From the NCBI GenBank assembly GCA_910588285.1, contig CAJUQB010000054.1, positions 1-33,760 of the forward strand: a stretch of DNA of 33,760 bases, read 5' to 3'. This document shows, in pieces, positions 15,916 to 24,367 of the stretch (position 1 is the first letter of the stretch; the number at the start of each line of letters is the position of its first letter). The position numbers were made by a program, and so were the translations under genes. The notes beneath the pieces were generated by a model, which made no database searches, was not told the DNA's origin, and saw only the letters and a list, made by a program, of their open reading frames with translations. This DNA is from an uncultured Lachnospiraceae bacterium (GTDB lineage Bacteria; Bacillota; Clostridia; Lachnospirales; Lachnospiraceae).

Positions 15916-17693
15916 ATTCTTACCGCCAGGACGAGAAAATCAAAAGCTCCGGAAGGGGACAGACCCTGGGGCGGCTGCTATCTTACCTGTTAAAATACCG
16001 CCTGACCCTGGCAGGGGTGTTGGTGTGCATGGCAGTGACCGTGGCTATTTCGCTGGTCAATCCGCTGATCATTGAGCGGGCCATTGATGTCAACATTGCA
16101 GCAGGGGATTTTGGCGGCCTGTACAGGCTGGCAGTTTTTACGTTGATTTTAAATATCATATTTATCATTATGGTGAAGGTCCGCATGTATACCATGGCGC
16201 TGGTCACCAACCGGATTCTTCTGGATATCCGCCAGGAGCTTTACGAGCATATCCAGACCTTATCCTTTTCCTTTTTTGACAGCAGGCCCACCGGGAAGAT
16301 TCTGGCCCGGATCATCGGTGATGTGAATTCCCTGAAAAACGTGCTGTCCAATACAGTCACTACCCTGATTCCGGATTTTGTCACCATCTGCGGCGTGGTG
16401 GTGATCATGGTAGTCAAGGACTGGAAGCTGGCGCTGGCGGGTCTGTCCAGCATTCCGCTGATGATTGTGGCGGTCTGGCTGATTCAGACCAGGGCCCACA
16501 GCCGCTGGGGCATTTACCGGAAAAAGGCTTCCAACCTGAATGCCTATGTCCATGAGGATATTGCCGGGATGCATGTGGTCCAAAGCTTTACGGCAGAGGA
16601 TGAGACACGGGAAATCTTTGGCGGCCTGGTGGATGAGCACAGGAAGGCCTTTGGGGATGCGGTCCGCATTGCGGATATGTTCGGCCCGGCCGTGGACATC
16701 TGCTGGGGTCTGGGGGCCATGATTCTGTACTGGGCCGGCATCCGGCTGATCGGCGCAGAGCATGTGTCGGTGGGGACCCTGGTGGTATTTGGAACCTACA
16801 TCAGCATGTTCTGGACCCCGGTGATGAATCTGAGCAATTTTTACAACCAGGTGATCACCAACATGGCGGCGGCAGAGCGGATCTTTGATATCCTGGACAC
16901 GGAGCCGGATATCACCGATGAGACGGAGATGGAGCTTCCCGATATTGAGGGCGGGCTGGAATTCTCCCATGTGTCCTTTACTTATGACGAGGGGACGGCT
17001 GCGGAAACCAAAGTGCTGGAGGATGTGTCCTTTACCGTAAGCCCCGGGGAGACCATTGCGCTGGTAGGCCCCACAGGGGCCGGAAAGACCACCATTGTGC
17101 ACCTGATCAGCCGGTTTTACGACATCCAAAAGGGGACGATTTCCATTGACGGATACGATATCCAGAAGGTGTCCATGAACAGCTTAAGGCGCCAGATGGG
17201 AGTCATGACCCAGGAGAATTTTATTTTCCAGGGCACGGTGCGGGAAAATATTGCCTACGGCAGGCTGGATGCCACCCAGGAGGAGATTGAGCAGGCAGCC
17301 CGGGCAGTCAATGCCCATGAGTTTATTGAGAAGCTGGAGAAGGGCTACGATACCCAGCTGAAGGAGCGGGGAGCAGGGCTCTCCATCGGCCAGCGTCAGC
17401 TGATCGCCTTTGCACGTACCATGGTGAGCATGCCAAGGATCCTGATTCTGGACGAGGCAACCTCCAGCATTGACACCCACACAGAGCTTTTGGTGCAGCA
17501 GGGGATCGAGGCCCTCCTGGCAGGCCGCACCAGCTTTGTCATTGCCCACCGGCTGTCCACCATCCAGAAGGCAGACCGGATCTTTGTCATTGACCAGGGC
17601 GGCATTCTGGAGCAGGGGACACCCAAGGAGCTGATGGAGAAGCAGGGATTTTATTACCAGCTGTACATGGCCCAGTTCCGGGGAGAATCATAA
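15906..17693 (+). CDS. Heterodimeric ABC exporter subunit, BmrD-like (degenerate signature)
   Basis: This is the partner half-transporter, 595 residues: membrane domain to about 335, nucleotide-binding domain after it. Walker A is GPTGAGKTT (about 388-396). The ABC signature is LSIGQ (about 492) instead of LSGGQ. Walker B is ILILDEATSSID with an intact catalytic Glu. Together with the Asp in the partner, one composite ATP site is canonical and the other degenerate, the expected asymmetry of a heterodimer. The ATG at 15906 lies 7 nt after GGGGAGG and within the end of the first gene. A GTG at 15900 is too close to the ribosome binding site. The two subunits are translationally coupled. Confidence 0.92.
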   Translation: MAVDSYRQDEKIKSSGRGQTLGRLLSYLLKYRLTLAGVLVCMAVTVAISLVNPLIIERAIDVNIAAGDFGGLYRLAVFTLILNIIFIIMVKVRMYTMALVTNRILLDIRQELYEHIQTLSFSFFDSRPTGKILARIIGDVNSLKNVLSNTVTTLIPDFVTICGVVVIMVVKDWKLALAGLSSIPLMIVAVWLIQTRAHSRWGIYRKKASNLNAYVHEDIAGMHVVQSFTAEDETREIFGGLVDEHRKAFGDAVRIADMFGPAVDICWGLGAMILYWAGIRLIGAEHVSVGTLVVFGTYISMFWTPVMNLSNFYNQVITNMAAAERIFDILDTEPDITDETEMELPDIEGGLEFSHVSFTYDEGTAAETKVLEDVSFTVSPGETIALVGPTGAGKTTIVHLISRFYDIQKGTISIDGYDIQKVSMNSLRRQMGVMTQENFIFQGTVRENIAYGRLDATQEEIEQAARAVNAHEFIEKLEKGYDTQLKERGAGLSIGQRQLIAFARTMVSMPRILILDEATSSIDTHTELLVQQGIEALLAGRTSFVIAHRLSTIQKADRIFVIDQGGILEQGTPKELMEKQGFYYQLYMAQFRGES

Positions 17694-17733
17694 CGGGCTG
17701 CCCATGATAGCAGTTATTACCGAAAAAAGTAGC

Positions 17734-17763
17734 TTTACATGGGAAGCATTCCTCTGATATAAT
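17734..17763 (+). promoter_or_regulatory. Promoter of the small-protein gene at 17810
   Basis: TTTACA (17734-17739) and a perfect TATAAT (17758-17763) are separated by 18 nt. They lie 46 nt upstream of the start codon of the 59-residue protein gene. This is one of the best sigma-A-type promoters in the window. Confidence 0.7.
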
Positions 17764-17809
17764 AAATACTTCAATAGAACAGTCTCAATGAATGTAGGTG
17801 GGATATATG

Positions 17810-17989
17810 ATGGAAAAGGAAATGCTGAAGATATCAGTAGAAGAGTTTTCAAGAGTGCAGAGGTTTATGATATTGGCGGATAAGAATTCTGAGGTTTATG
17901 CGGCATTGAAAGAACGTTATCTTGATCTGAAGGTGATACTTACTGCTGCAGGGATTAATTTTACAGAGATTGACCGGATCAAGGAATAG
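17810..17989 (+). CDS. Small hypothetical protein, 59 residues
   Basis: A short soluble protein with an amphipathic, mostly helical character (EEFSRVQRFMILADKNSEVYAALKERYLDLKVIL), no cysteines and no membrane segment. I do not recognise a named family, but it has its own strong promoter, a ribosome binding site (AGGTGGG, 17796-17802) and a strong terminator, which supports a real gene. ATGs stand at 17807 and 17810; the second has the better 7-nt spacing. It lies alone between the ABC exporter and the convergent FtsX-type permease. Function is unknown. Confidence 0.75.
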   Translation: MEKEMLKISVEEFSRVQRFMILADKNSEVYAALKERYLDLKVILTAAGINFTEIDRIKE

Positions 17990-17999
17990 AGACGGGTTT

Positions 18000-18031
18000 A
18001 CAGGGAGATAAGCAGCTTATCTCCCTGTTTT
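18000..18031 (+). terminator. Strong intrinsic terminator after the small protein
   Basis: ACAGGGAGATAAG (18000-18012) and CTTATCTCCCTGT (18016-18028) form a perfect 13-bp stem with a 3-nt loop, followed by TTT. It starts 10 nt after the 59-residue gene. On the minus strand it may also help end the convergent permease transcript. Confidence 0.85.
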
Positions 18032-18057
18032 ATGATGGCAGGATCTGTAATTCCCTG

Positions 18058-20469
18058 TCAATTTTCCGAGCCCCGCAGCCGCTCCACCAGCGGCTCCTTA
18101 GAAAAGCTGCCCATGGCCCCAAAGGTAATGGCAAGGGGCACCAGGATCAGCACGCACCCATAGGCAAGGGCGAAGACAGCCGGGAACCGGAAGGCCATAT
18201 AAAATGCCCCGTTCCGGTAGAGGGCCTGGCTCAATGCATAGCCGCAGAGTGTCCCGATCGTCATAGTTACGCCCAGGGTGACAAGCACCAGGAACAGGCT
18301 TTCGCTCAGGAGCATGCCCCTGGTCTGCCCCTTGCCCATGCCGATGGAGGTCAGCATGGCCAGCTCCTGCTTCCGGGTAACGATATTTGTGATCAGGGTA
18401 TTCATCATGCTTAAAATACTGAACATCATGATGAAAATGGAGAGCCCGCTGATGGCGCCAAAGATCTGATTGGCGCTCTGGGCATAGGCAGCCCTGCGCT
18501 CCGAGAGGGTTTCCATCACCAATTCCGGCCGGTCTGCGATCATCTGCCCCAGCGCTTCCCCGACCGCCTCCTCCCTGGCGGCTTCCGTTGATACCAGAAG
18601 GTGGGTATTCAGGCTGTCATAATTCACAAGGGATAGGATCGCTTGCTCCGGCATCAGAAACCATCCTTCAAAGCTGTCATTGTGGTCGTGGATATACTGA
18701 GCGCTTAAAATACCAAGGATGGAGACCTCCCGCTGGGCAGCCCCCGCACCGTCATAATAGTGCAGGGTAATACGGTCGCCGACGGCAAAGCGCCAGCCAT
18801 AGATTTCCTCCATGGTGTCATTGTCTGCCACCAGGACGTAATCACCGCTCATGAGCTTCTCATAGTCGCAGCTTCCCTCCTCCAGATAGCGGCCGATGCT
18901 TTGAACCTCCCCTTCGCTCAGGGGATTGATCTGGTCGTTGGCTCCATACAGGTCGTTCGCGGGATGGTCGTACTGGATGCCAAAGGCCTTGATTTCCCTT
19001 ACCCCTGTTACGCCCGCCAGGGCAGAGATCTCCTGTACCATCGCGCTGTCTAAGGGGGATTCTGCCTGCAGGCCGCTCATGCCGTATTCATTTAATTCAA
19101 TGGCTGCCACCGAGAACTGGATATTAAATTCCGCATCCTTAAAATATCCCTGCCTTGCGTAACCGTCCTTATCAAAGGAGGAGATATAGGTGGCCGCGGT
19201 CATGAAGAGGATGCCGCCCAGGCCTAAGGACAGCATGGTGATTACGGCCTTTTTTCTGTTTTTGGAGAAATTCATCAGGCCAAGGCCCTGGGGCGTCAGC
19301 CGCCGGCACATCCGCTTATTTGCCGCCTTTTTCATGGAGCCCTGGGGCACGTAGCGCAGGGCCTCCATAGGGGAGACGGCCCCGGCCAGCCGCGCCGGCT
19401 TACGGACGGAGATCATGGTAATAAGGTACACAAGGACAAAGACAGACACGATAATCAGCAGCAGATTCCCTATGTGGAAGCCGTCCGGAATCATGAGATA
19501 ACCGGCAATCCCTCCGATACCGATGCCAATGGGGGAGGAGCAGAGGAACAGGATGCCTCCCTCCCGGGAAACCAGCCGTTTGATCTGTTTTCTTGTCATG
19601 CCGATGGTGCGAAGCTGCCCGAACTGGTGAATCCGGCCAATCACGGACAGATAAAACACACCGTAAATGACCAGGATACAGGCAAGGAGGATCACGATGC
19701 CAACCAGGCCGTAGAGCATGACGGACTGCATATCCACAGACAGGGAGTCCAGAAATGCCTGTGACGGATATACATTCTCCCGTGCTACCCCTGCATCGCT
19801 TCCAATGAGATACATGGCTTCCTTGCAGTCCTCCAGGTACATTTCTGTCCCGCCGTAGAGCTTGGCATACACCTCATAGGGCTGACCCTTTAGCTGGCTG
19901 CCATGCTCCGCATAGGCTTCGGAAAAAAATACGGGGAACTGCTTGGCCGAATCATTGCCCTTTAGGAGCCCTGATATGGTAAAGGTTTCCGTACTGCCAT
20001 CGTAGAAGGAAAGGGTGATGCTGCTGCCAAGGGCAGGCTCTGCGCCCATTTTTTCCAGCATGGCGGCATAGGCGGTGATTTCCTGTTCCGATTCCGGCAG
20101 CTTTCCGCTGTCCAGCTCCCCTACCCGGATCTGGTCGGACAGCTCGTTTACAAAATAGGGCATCACGTCAAAGCCGTCCATCTCGGAAAGGATACCGGTT
20201 TTTACCCGGAGCTGGTAAGCGATGCGGTCATCCGCTGCCAGCTGGGCCACCTGCTCTTTGGTGAGGTTATAGTAGCCCACCTGCTGCTGGTGGGAAAGCT
20301 GGTTTTTCTCCTGCTGCTTCTGGCCGGCCCCAAACATCAGGATTGCCGTCAGCAGGGCAGAGGCCAGGACAATGGTAATCAATACGAAGACATTGCGCAT
20401 ACGGCTTGCCCGAAGGCTCTGCCTGGACATGAGAGATATCATGTTTGACGTTACTTTTGCACTGCTCAT
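18058..20469 (-). CDS. FtsX-like ABC transporter permease
   Basis: This 803-residue membrane protein is the permease partner of the ATPase encoded immediately upstream. It has an N-terminal membrane helix (about 25-50), an extracytoplasmic domain, and a first FtsX-type block with the typical IHQFGQLRTIGMTRKQIKRLV. A central helix follows, then a second extracytoplasmic region and a C-terminal FtsX block with TRKQELAMLTSIGMGKGQTRGML. Proteins of this class do not usually form a pore; they couple cytoplasmic ATP hydrolysis to work on the outer face, for instance export or resistance to peptides. The start is the ATG at 20469 with GGAGGG 7 nt upstream. The four-gene context (response regulator, kinase, ATPase, permease) suggests a sensed peptide or antibiotic. 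Confidence 0.9.
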   Translation of the reverse strand: MSSAKVTSNMISLMSRQSLRASRMRNVFVLITIVLASALLTAILMFGAGQKQQEKNQLSHQQQVGYYNLTKEQVAQLAADDRIAYQLRVKTGILSEMDGFDVMPYFVNELSDQIRVGELDSGKLPESEQEITAYAAMLEKMGAEPALGSSITLSFYDGSTETFTISGLLKGNDSAKQFPVFFSEAYAEHGSQLKGQPYEVYAKLYGGTEMYLEDCKEAMYLIGSDAGVARENVYPSQAFLDSLSVDMQSVMLYGLVGIVILLACILVIYGVFYLSVIGRIHQFGQLRTIGMTRKQIKRLVSREGGILFLCSSPIGIGIGGIAGYLMIPDGFHIGNLLLIIVSVFVLVYLITMISVRKPARLAGAVSPMEALRYVPQGSMKKAANKRMCRRLTPQGLGLMNFSKNRKKAVITMLSLGLGGILFMTAATYISSFDKDGYARQGYFKDAEFNIQFSVAAIELNEYGMSGLQAESPLDSAMVQEISALAGVTGVREIKAFGIQYDHPANDLYGANDQINPLSEGEVQSIGRYLEEGSCDYEKLMSGDYVLVADNDTMEEIYGWRFAVGDRITLHYYDGAGAAQREVSILGILSAQYIHDHNDSFEGWFLMPEQAILSLVNYDSLNTHLLVSTEAAREEAVGEALGQMIADRPELVMETLSERRAAYAQSANQIFGAISGLSIFIMMFSILSMMNTLITNIVTRKQELAMLTSIGMGKGQTRGMLLSESLFLVLVTLGVTMTIGTLCGYALSQALYRNGAFYMAFRFPAVFALAYGCVLILVPLAITFGAMGSFSKEPLVERLRGSEN

Positions 20470-20482
20470 TTCCCGGCCCTCC

Positions 20483-21148
20483 TTATCCCTGGATCCTGCC
20501 GTCTTCAATGCGGATTCTCACGTCTGCTTTTTCCGCAATTTCAGGATTGTGGGTAATCATGACAATGGTCTGATGGAATTTCTCGCTTGTCATTTTCAGA
20601 AGGTCGATCACCTTTTGGCTGGTACGGCTGTCAAGGTTCCCGGTGGGCTCGTCGGCCAGGATGATGGCGGGCTTTGATACCAGTGCGCGGGCAATGGCCA
20701 CCCGCTGCTGCTGGCCGCCGGAAAGGTGGCTGGGATAATTCCGGAGCTTTTCCCCAAGCTCCAGGAATTGTACAATTTCCTTCAAAAAGGACGGATCCTC
20801 CGTCTTGCCGTCCAGGCGGACAGGAAGCACAATATTTTCATAGGCGGTGAGGTAGGGGATGAGGTTGTAATTTTGGAAGATAAAGCCAATCCGCTTACGG
20901 CGAAAGCGGGTGAGCTGTTCCTCGGTCAGGCTTTCCAGGCTTTTGTCCTCTACCCGGACACTGCCTGAGGTGGGGATATCCAATCCTCCCAGCATATTCA
21001 GCAGCGTGGATTTTCCGCTGCCGGAGGTACCGATAATGGCGGCGAACTGTCCCTCCTCCACGGATACATTTACATCGTCCAGGGCCTTTACAAGGCTCTC
21101 ATCTTTGCCGTAGTATTTTTTTAAATGGGATGCATTTAAAATGGGCAT
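20483..21148 (-). CDS. ABC transporter ATPase, MacB/LolD type
   Basis: This 221-residue ATPase drives the FtsX-like permease encoded 13 nt downstream. Walker A is GTSGSGKST (about 40-48). The Q-loop region is FIFQNYNLIPYLTAYENI, the signature is LSGGQQQRVAIARAL, Walker B is IILADEPTGNLD, and the H-loop is ITHN. NYNLIP with DEPTGNLD is typical of the MacB/LolD/BceA group. AGGAGG precedes the ATG. The mRNA leader carries a strong hairpin (21177-21208). Confidence 0.95.
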   Translation of the reverse strand: MPILNASHLKKYYGKDESLVKALDDVNVSVEEGQFAAIIGTSGSGKSTLLNMLGGLDIPTSGSVRVEDKSLESLTEEQLTRFRRKRIGFIFQNYNLIPYLTAYENIVLPVRLDGKTEDPSFLKEIVQFLELGEKLRNYPSHLSGGQQQRVAIARALVSKPAIILADEPTGNLDSRTSQKVIDLLKMTSEKFHQTIVMITHNPEIAEKADVRIRIEDGRIQG

Positions 21149-21176
21149 AATAAATTCCTCCTGGTTGGTATCATTT

Positions 21177-21237
21177 GGTGAGATGGCCCTGCCGGCAGGG
21201 GACTCACCGGATATATTTTACCATACCTTATACCTTA
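21177..21237 (-). promoter_or_regulatory. 5' leader hairpin and TACCTTA repeats upstream of the ABC operon
   Basis: GGTGAG (21177-21182) and CTCACC (21203-21208) flank the 14-bp palindrome CCCTGCCGGCAGGG (21187-21200), giving a strong stem in the mRNA leader about 30 nt before the ATPase start. No T-run follows on the minus strand, so it is not an obvious terminator. A little further upstream, ATTTTA (21215-21220) reads as TAAAAT on the minus strand and may be the -10. Beside it, TACCTTA is repeated head to tail (21224-21237), where a -35 or an activator site would lie. Binding by the neighbouring LytTR regulator is a guess. Confidence 0.4.
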
Positions 21238-21291
21238 AGGGGGAAAAGGGCAAGAGAGGGTGCAAAATCTAAGATGCAGAACGCAAAATTT

Positions 21292-21330
21292 AAAGAAACG
21301 GCATACGCAGGGAGCACATGCCGTTTCTTT
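21292..21330 (-). terminator. Terminator after the GHKL kinase gene
   Basis: AAAGAAACGGCAT (21292-21304) and ATGCCGTTTCTTT (21318-21330) form a perfect 13-bp stem with a 13-nt loop. Read on the minus strand it lies 23 nt past the kinase stop and continues into AT-rich sequence (AAATTTTGCG). It separates the two-component operon from the ABC operon. Confidence 0.75.
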
Positions 21331-21353
21331 TCGGGAATTTCAGTTTTCTGGTA

Positions 21354-22658
21354 TCAGTCGTTGTGAAGAAGTGGTATCGGTATTAATATTTTCAGGGTAA
21401 ATGTCCCCTTCCCATACCGTGTAGTCAGCTGCCCTCCGTACTTTGCCACGGCTTTTTTCATATTCGGAATGCCAAAGCCGTGAAAAAAGGGATCCTGCTT
21501 CGTCGTGCCATGATGGGAGGCCTTACGCTTCCCGGCACAGTTGTTTACGATCAGGATGGAGAGGAACTGCTGCACCTTCCCTGCCTTTAACAGGATTCCC
21601 CTGGCCCCTTCCTCTAATTGTTCACTGGCCTCCATGGCATTGTCCAGGCCGTTCCCGAATATGGCGCTGATGTCCAAAGGCTCCATAAAATCCATTCCCT
21701 TTAGATCGGCGGCCACAGAAAATGCGATCTGTTTTTCCCTGGCCAGGGCAGCTTTTTCCGCTAAGATAATATCAAGGATATCGTTGCCTGTATGGATATA
21801 ATCCTCATAAGAGGCCACCTCCTGCTGCAATTTTTCAATCATTTCCAGGGGTTCGGGGGTTGCCAGCTGCCGCTCCAGCACAAGGAGATGGTTTTTCATG
21901 TCATGGTACAGGGCTCGGACCCGCTCCTCCGCGTTTTGCCGCTGCTGATAGTAGGCCTGCTTTTGTTCCAGTTCCTGGGCATGATAAGCGGTCTCCATGG
22001 AAACGCAAATATAGGAGACAAGGTATATGCATCCAAAGCTGGAAAAAATGGAAGCAAAGCATATGGGATAAACCACAAGAGGATTTTTCGGCATAAAATA
22101 AATAATCGTAAAAATGGCAGTAAAAGGCGCCAGTGCCAGGAGATCTACCATACGCCACATGTTTCCGGTCAGGTTTGGGGCAGTCCGGAACAGGGATTTT
22201 CGCAGCAGCAGCCATAATACAATCCAGAACAAAAGCCGCAGCAGCAAAGACAAGGCATAAAACGCCGTACTGAGCAGCAGCTGCCATGAAGACCATCCCA
22301 TGGATTCCTCAACAGGGGCTTTGCTGATCCAAAAGAAGCATCTGGCCCCTATGTCCTGCATCAAGTAATTTACAGCGATTACCGTGGGGTAAAAAACCAG
22401 TATGGTTGTTATTTTCTTGGCCCAGTATCCCCAATGGAATACCAGGATCATGAGGGAAAATCCCAAAAGAGCGCCCACAAGGCCCGGCAGGTCATTGGAA
22501 TATATCACTACTGTGGAAACAAAATTACACACAAAAAATGCTGCCAGCCGCAGATAGAAATTGGGGCGCAGGGGCAAAAATATATGTATTACATTTAAAA
22601 ATGTAAATACATAGAACCAATCCAGGAAAAAGGAGAGAATCTTTAAAAACAGCATCAT
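21354..22658 (-). CDS. GHKL sensor histidine kinase, AgrC/NatK-like
   Basis: This 434-residue sensor has six or so membrane helices in its first 220 residues and a cytoplasmic GHKL kinase domain. The phosphoacceptor is H252 in the H-box YHDMKNHLLVLERQL, and the N-box is GNGLDNAMEASEQL (335-348). A G-box-like GFGIPNMKKAVAKYGG lies near the end. Kinases of this type usually sense peptides or membrane-active compounds. The ATG at 22658 overlaps the response regulator stop by 4 nt (ATGA), so the two are translationally coupled. A longer reading frame to 22808 overlaps the regulator gene and is rejected. The ABC pair downstream is the likely target. Confidence 0.9.
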   Translation of the reverse strand: MMLFLKILSFFLDWFYVFTFLNVIHIFLPLRPNFYLRLAAFFVCNFVSTVVIYSNDLPGLVGALLGFSLMILVFHWGYWAKKITTILVFYPTVIAVNYLMQDIGARCFFWISKAPVEESMGWSSWQLLLSTAFYALSLLLRLLFWIVLWLLLRKSLFRTAPNLTGNMWRMVDLLALAPFTAIFTIIYFMPKNPLVVYPICFASIFSSFGCIYLVSYICVSMETAYHAQELEQKQAYYQQRQNAEERVRALYHDMKNHLLVLERQLATPEPLEMIEKLQQEVASYEDYIHTGNDILDIILAEKAALAREKQIAFSVAADLKGMDFMEPLDISAIFGNGLDNAMEASEQLEEGARGILLKAGKVQQFLSILIVNNCAGKRKASHHGTTKQDPFFHGFGIPNMKKAVAKYGGQLTTRYGKGTFTLKILIPIPLLHND

Positions 22659-23368
22659 AACATATCCCCCCAGTAGTCTGTCAGCTTCTGCATAAAGGCT
22701 TTTCGCTTCGGCTGGCTGACAGGGATGCGCTCCCCGGTGGAAAGGATCAGCTCCAGGCCCTCCACAGCCTTGACGTAGGACAGATTTACCACAAAGCTCT
22801 GGTGGCATTGGGCAAACTGGGGCTGGGAGCAGAGCAGCGCGGCCAGCTCCTTGATGGTCTTATAGATGACCTGCTCCTGTCCGTCAAAGTGCAGCATCAC
22901 ATTGCGCTTGCTGGTCTCCCCATAGCACAGATCACGGTAGGGCACCTTGTGCCTGCCGGTTTGATTGGAAAAGTGCAGAAAAGGCTCGTCCTTTCCCGTG
23001 TAATGGGCAAAGTAGCGATCAAGCTCCAGCTTCAGGACACTGTATCTTACAGGCTTTAACAGATAATTGACAGCCCGGTATTCGTAGCCCTTCCACACAT
23101 ATTGTGCCAGAGAGGTTAAAAAGATCAGGCCTACGGTGCGGTCCATTCGGCGGATGGCCTCCGCGGCCTGTAATCCGTTCAGCTGCTCCATCTTGATATC
23201 CAGAAATATCAGGTCATATTCCAGGTTGTATTGTTCCAGTAATTCGCTGCCATCGTGATAGCTGAAAAAGCAGAATTCCATGCCGCATTCCGCGGCATAC
23301 CGCTCCAAGAGGCCTCTCAGCTCTTGAATGAGCGTATCCTCATCATCACAAATTGCAATTTTAAACAT
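22655..23368 (-). CDS. LytTR-family response regulator, AgrA-like
   Basis: This 237-residue regulator has an N-terminal receiver domain (1-120) with acidic DDED at 8-11, phosphoacceptor D57 in LIFLDIKM and K105 in LLKPV. The C-terminal LytTR DNA-binding domain (about 130-237) contains CHQSFVVNLSYVKAV and RIPVSQPKRKAF. Such regulators bind direct repeats upstream of their targets. It is the first gene of the operon, with its kinase overlapping its end and a promoter at 23398-23426. Confidence 0.95.
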   Translation of the reverse strand: MFKIAICDDEDTLIQELRGLLERYAAECGMEFCFFSYHDGSELLEQYNLEYDLIFLDIKMEQLNGLQAAEAIRRMDRTVGLIFLTSLAQYVWKGYEYRAVNYLLKPVRYSVLKLELDRYFAHYTGKDEPFLHFSNQTGRHKVPYRDLCYGETSKRNVMLHFDGQEQVIYKTIKELAALLCSQPQFAQCHQSFVVNLSYVKAVEGLELILSTGERIPVSQPKRKAFMQKLTDYWGDML

Positions 23369-23397
23369 TTCCCAAATCTCCTCTTTTTCCTTCCAAT

Positions 23398-23426
23398 ATT
23401 ATATAAAAAAAGGCAGCGGAAATCAA
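23398..23426 (-). promoter_or_regulatory. Promoter of the LytTR/GHKL operon
   Basis: On the minus strand TTGATT (23426-23421) and a perfect TATAAT (23403-23398) are separated by 17 nt. The -10 lies 29 nt upstream of the response regulator ATG, and an AGGAG ribosome binding site lies between them. Confidence 0.65.
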
Positions 23427-23447
23427 GAATATCGGACAAGGCATTTT

Positions 23448-23877
23448 TCATCCTGCCGGCAGCTCCAGCAAAAAGGTGCAGCCCCCGCCAGGGGTGTCCG
23501 CAAGGCGGATCCGCCCGCCCAGAAGCCGGGCCAGCTCCCATGCCACGGAAAGCCCCAGGCCGAAATGCTCCTTATCCTTTCTGGAGCGGTCTGCCCGGTA
23601 GAAGGTTTCAAAGACATGTGCTTTCTCTTCCCCAGGGATCCCGGGCCCGTGATCTGCCACTGCGCAGACGAGATTATGCTTTTGCATAACTGCGGAGAGG
23701 GTTACCGAGCTGCCCCTGGGGGCATAGACGATCCCGTTATCCAGAAATACGGATAAAATATGAGAGATCCGCTCCATGTCCCCGAAAACAGCGGGAAGGC
23801 AGCCCTGGCCCTGGAGCATGCAGAGCTGAGCCGCCAGGAGGATGCCTGGATTCCGGCTGTGGAGGAGGCCGGGGAGG
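23448..23877 (-). pseudogene. Histidine kinase remnant, 3' half only
   Basis: The reading frame encodes a HATPase catalytic domain without its front half. Visible are an N-box LSVFLDNGIVYAP, a G1 box DHGPGIP, an F-box FETFYRADRSR and a G2 box GLGLSVAWELARLLGG, ending in a normal C-terminus LLELPAG. No H-box, HAMP domain or membrane segment remains. The frame is closed upstream by a TAA just beyond 23877, and kinase-like residues stop near 23785-23830, where sequence belonging to the opposite-strand adaptor remnant begins. It could not autophosphorylate. The only usable start (ATG, 23819) would give 124 residues with half a domain. A deletion is the simplest explanation. Confidence 0.8.
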
Positions 23878-24361
23878 AATTAGCTAGGGCCCAGGAGCCT
23901 ATGAGGAGGCCCAGTCCAGGGATGCATATCAGGCGGCGGAGCGAAGTGATGCGGTAACCCGTCAGAACAATGCCAAAGTCAAAAAGGCGGCAGGGCTGGA
24001 TGTGGAGGGCGTGCAGCTTATAGAGGGCGCGCAGCTTATAGAGGCAGCTGCAAAGGCCAGGCTTGCAAAGACAGAGGAGTTGCTGGCCGGGGAAGGGAAG
24101 CTTCTGGCAGAGGAGGATGGCATATTCCAAAATACCAATGTGACGGCAGGGACTGTTACAAGCGGCAGCGAATGCATCCGCATCGGAACCGGGGGGGGTT
24201 CTTTTTACGGCAGAGGTTCCTGCTGCCGTAAAGGAAAAGCTGGCGCCGGGGGATCCGCCACCGTGAAGCTTCCGGGAATGGAAAAATGTCAGGCATCTAT
24301 CACAAGCCTCGTCAGCGGGAAGCCGGTGGAGGATCAGGACCGGGTACGGGTAGAGAGGTAG
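23817..24361 (+). pseudogene. HlyD/MacA-type efflux adaptor remnant, 5' deleted and frameshifted
   Basis: Pieces in three frames together give the second half of a periplasmic-adaptor-like protein. A coiled-coil hairpin arm is seen first (LSRQEDAWIPAVEEAGEELARAQE, then YEEAQSRDAYQAAERSDAV after a one-base loss at about 23898). A lipoyl-like return strand follows (LLAGEGKLLAEEDGIF to GTVTSGSECIRIG). A frame change at a run of eight G (24191-24198) leads to FTAEVPAAVKEKLAPGDP, and another change near 24252 leads to ATVKLPGMEKCQASITSLVSG. An 18-bp tandem duplication (GCAGCTTATAGAGG at 24013 and 24031) adds to the decay. Signal anchor and first half are missing. The order adaptor-permease is typical of MacAB-like exporters, and the permease follows. 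Confidence 0.75.
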
Positions 24362-24367
24362 TATGGG

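Noticed and set aside
22659..22808. 50-residue N-terminal extension of the GHKL kinase
   Set aside because: It overlaps the response regulator gene. The ATGA overlap at 22655-22658 and the membrane start MMLFLKIL mark the real beginning.
24002..24361. 119-residue plus-strand ORF as an independent gene
   Set aside because: It is one frame of the frameshifted adaptor remnant. It starts inside the coiled-coil and goes out of frame at the G8 run.
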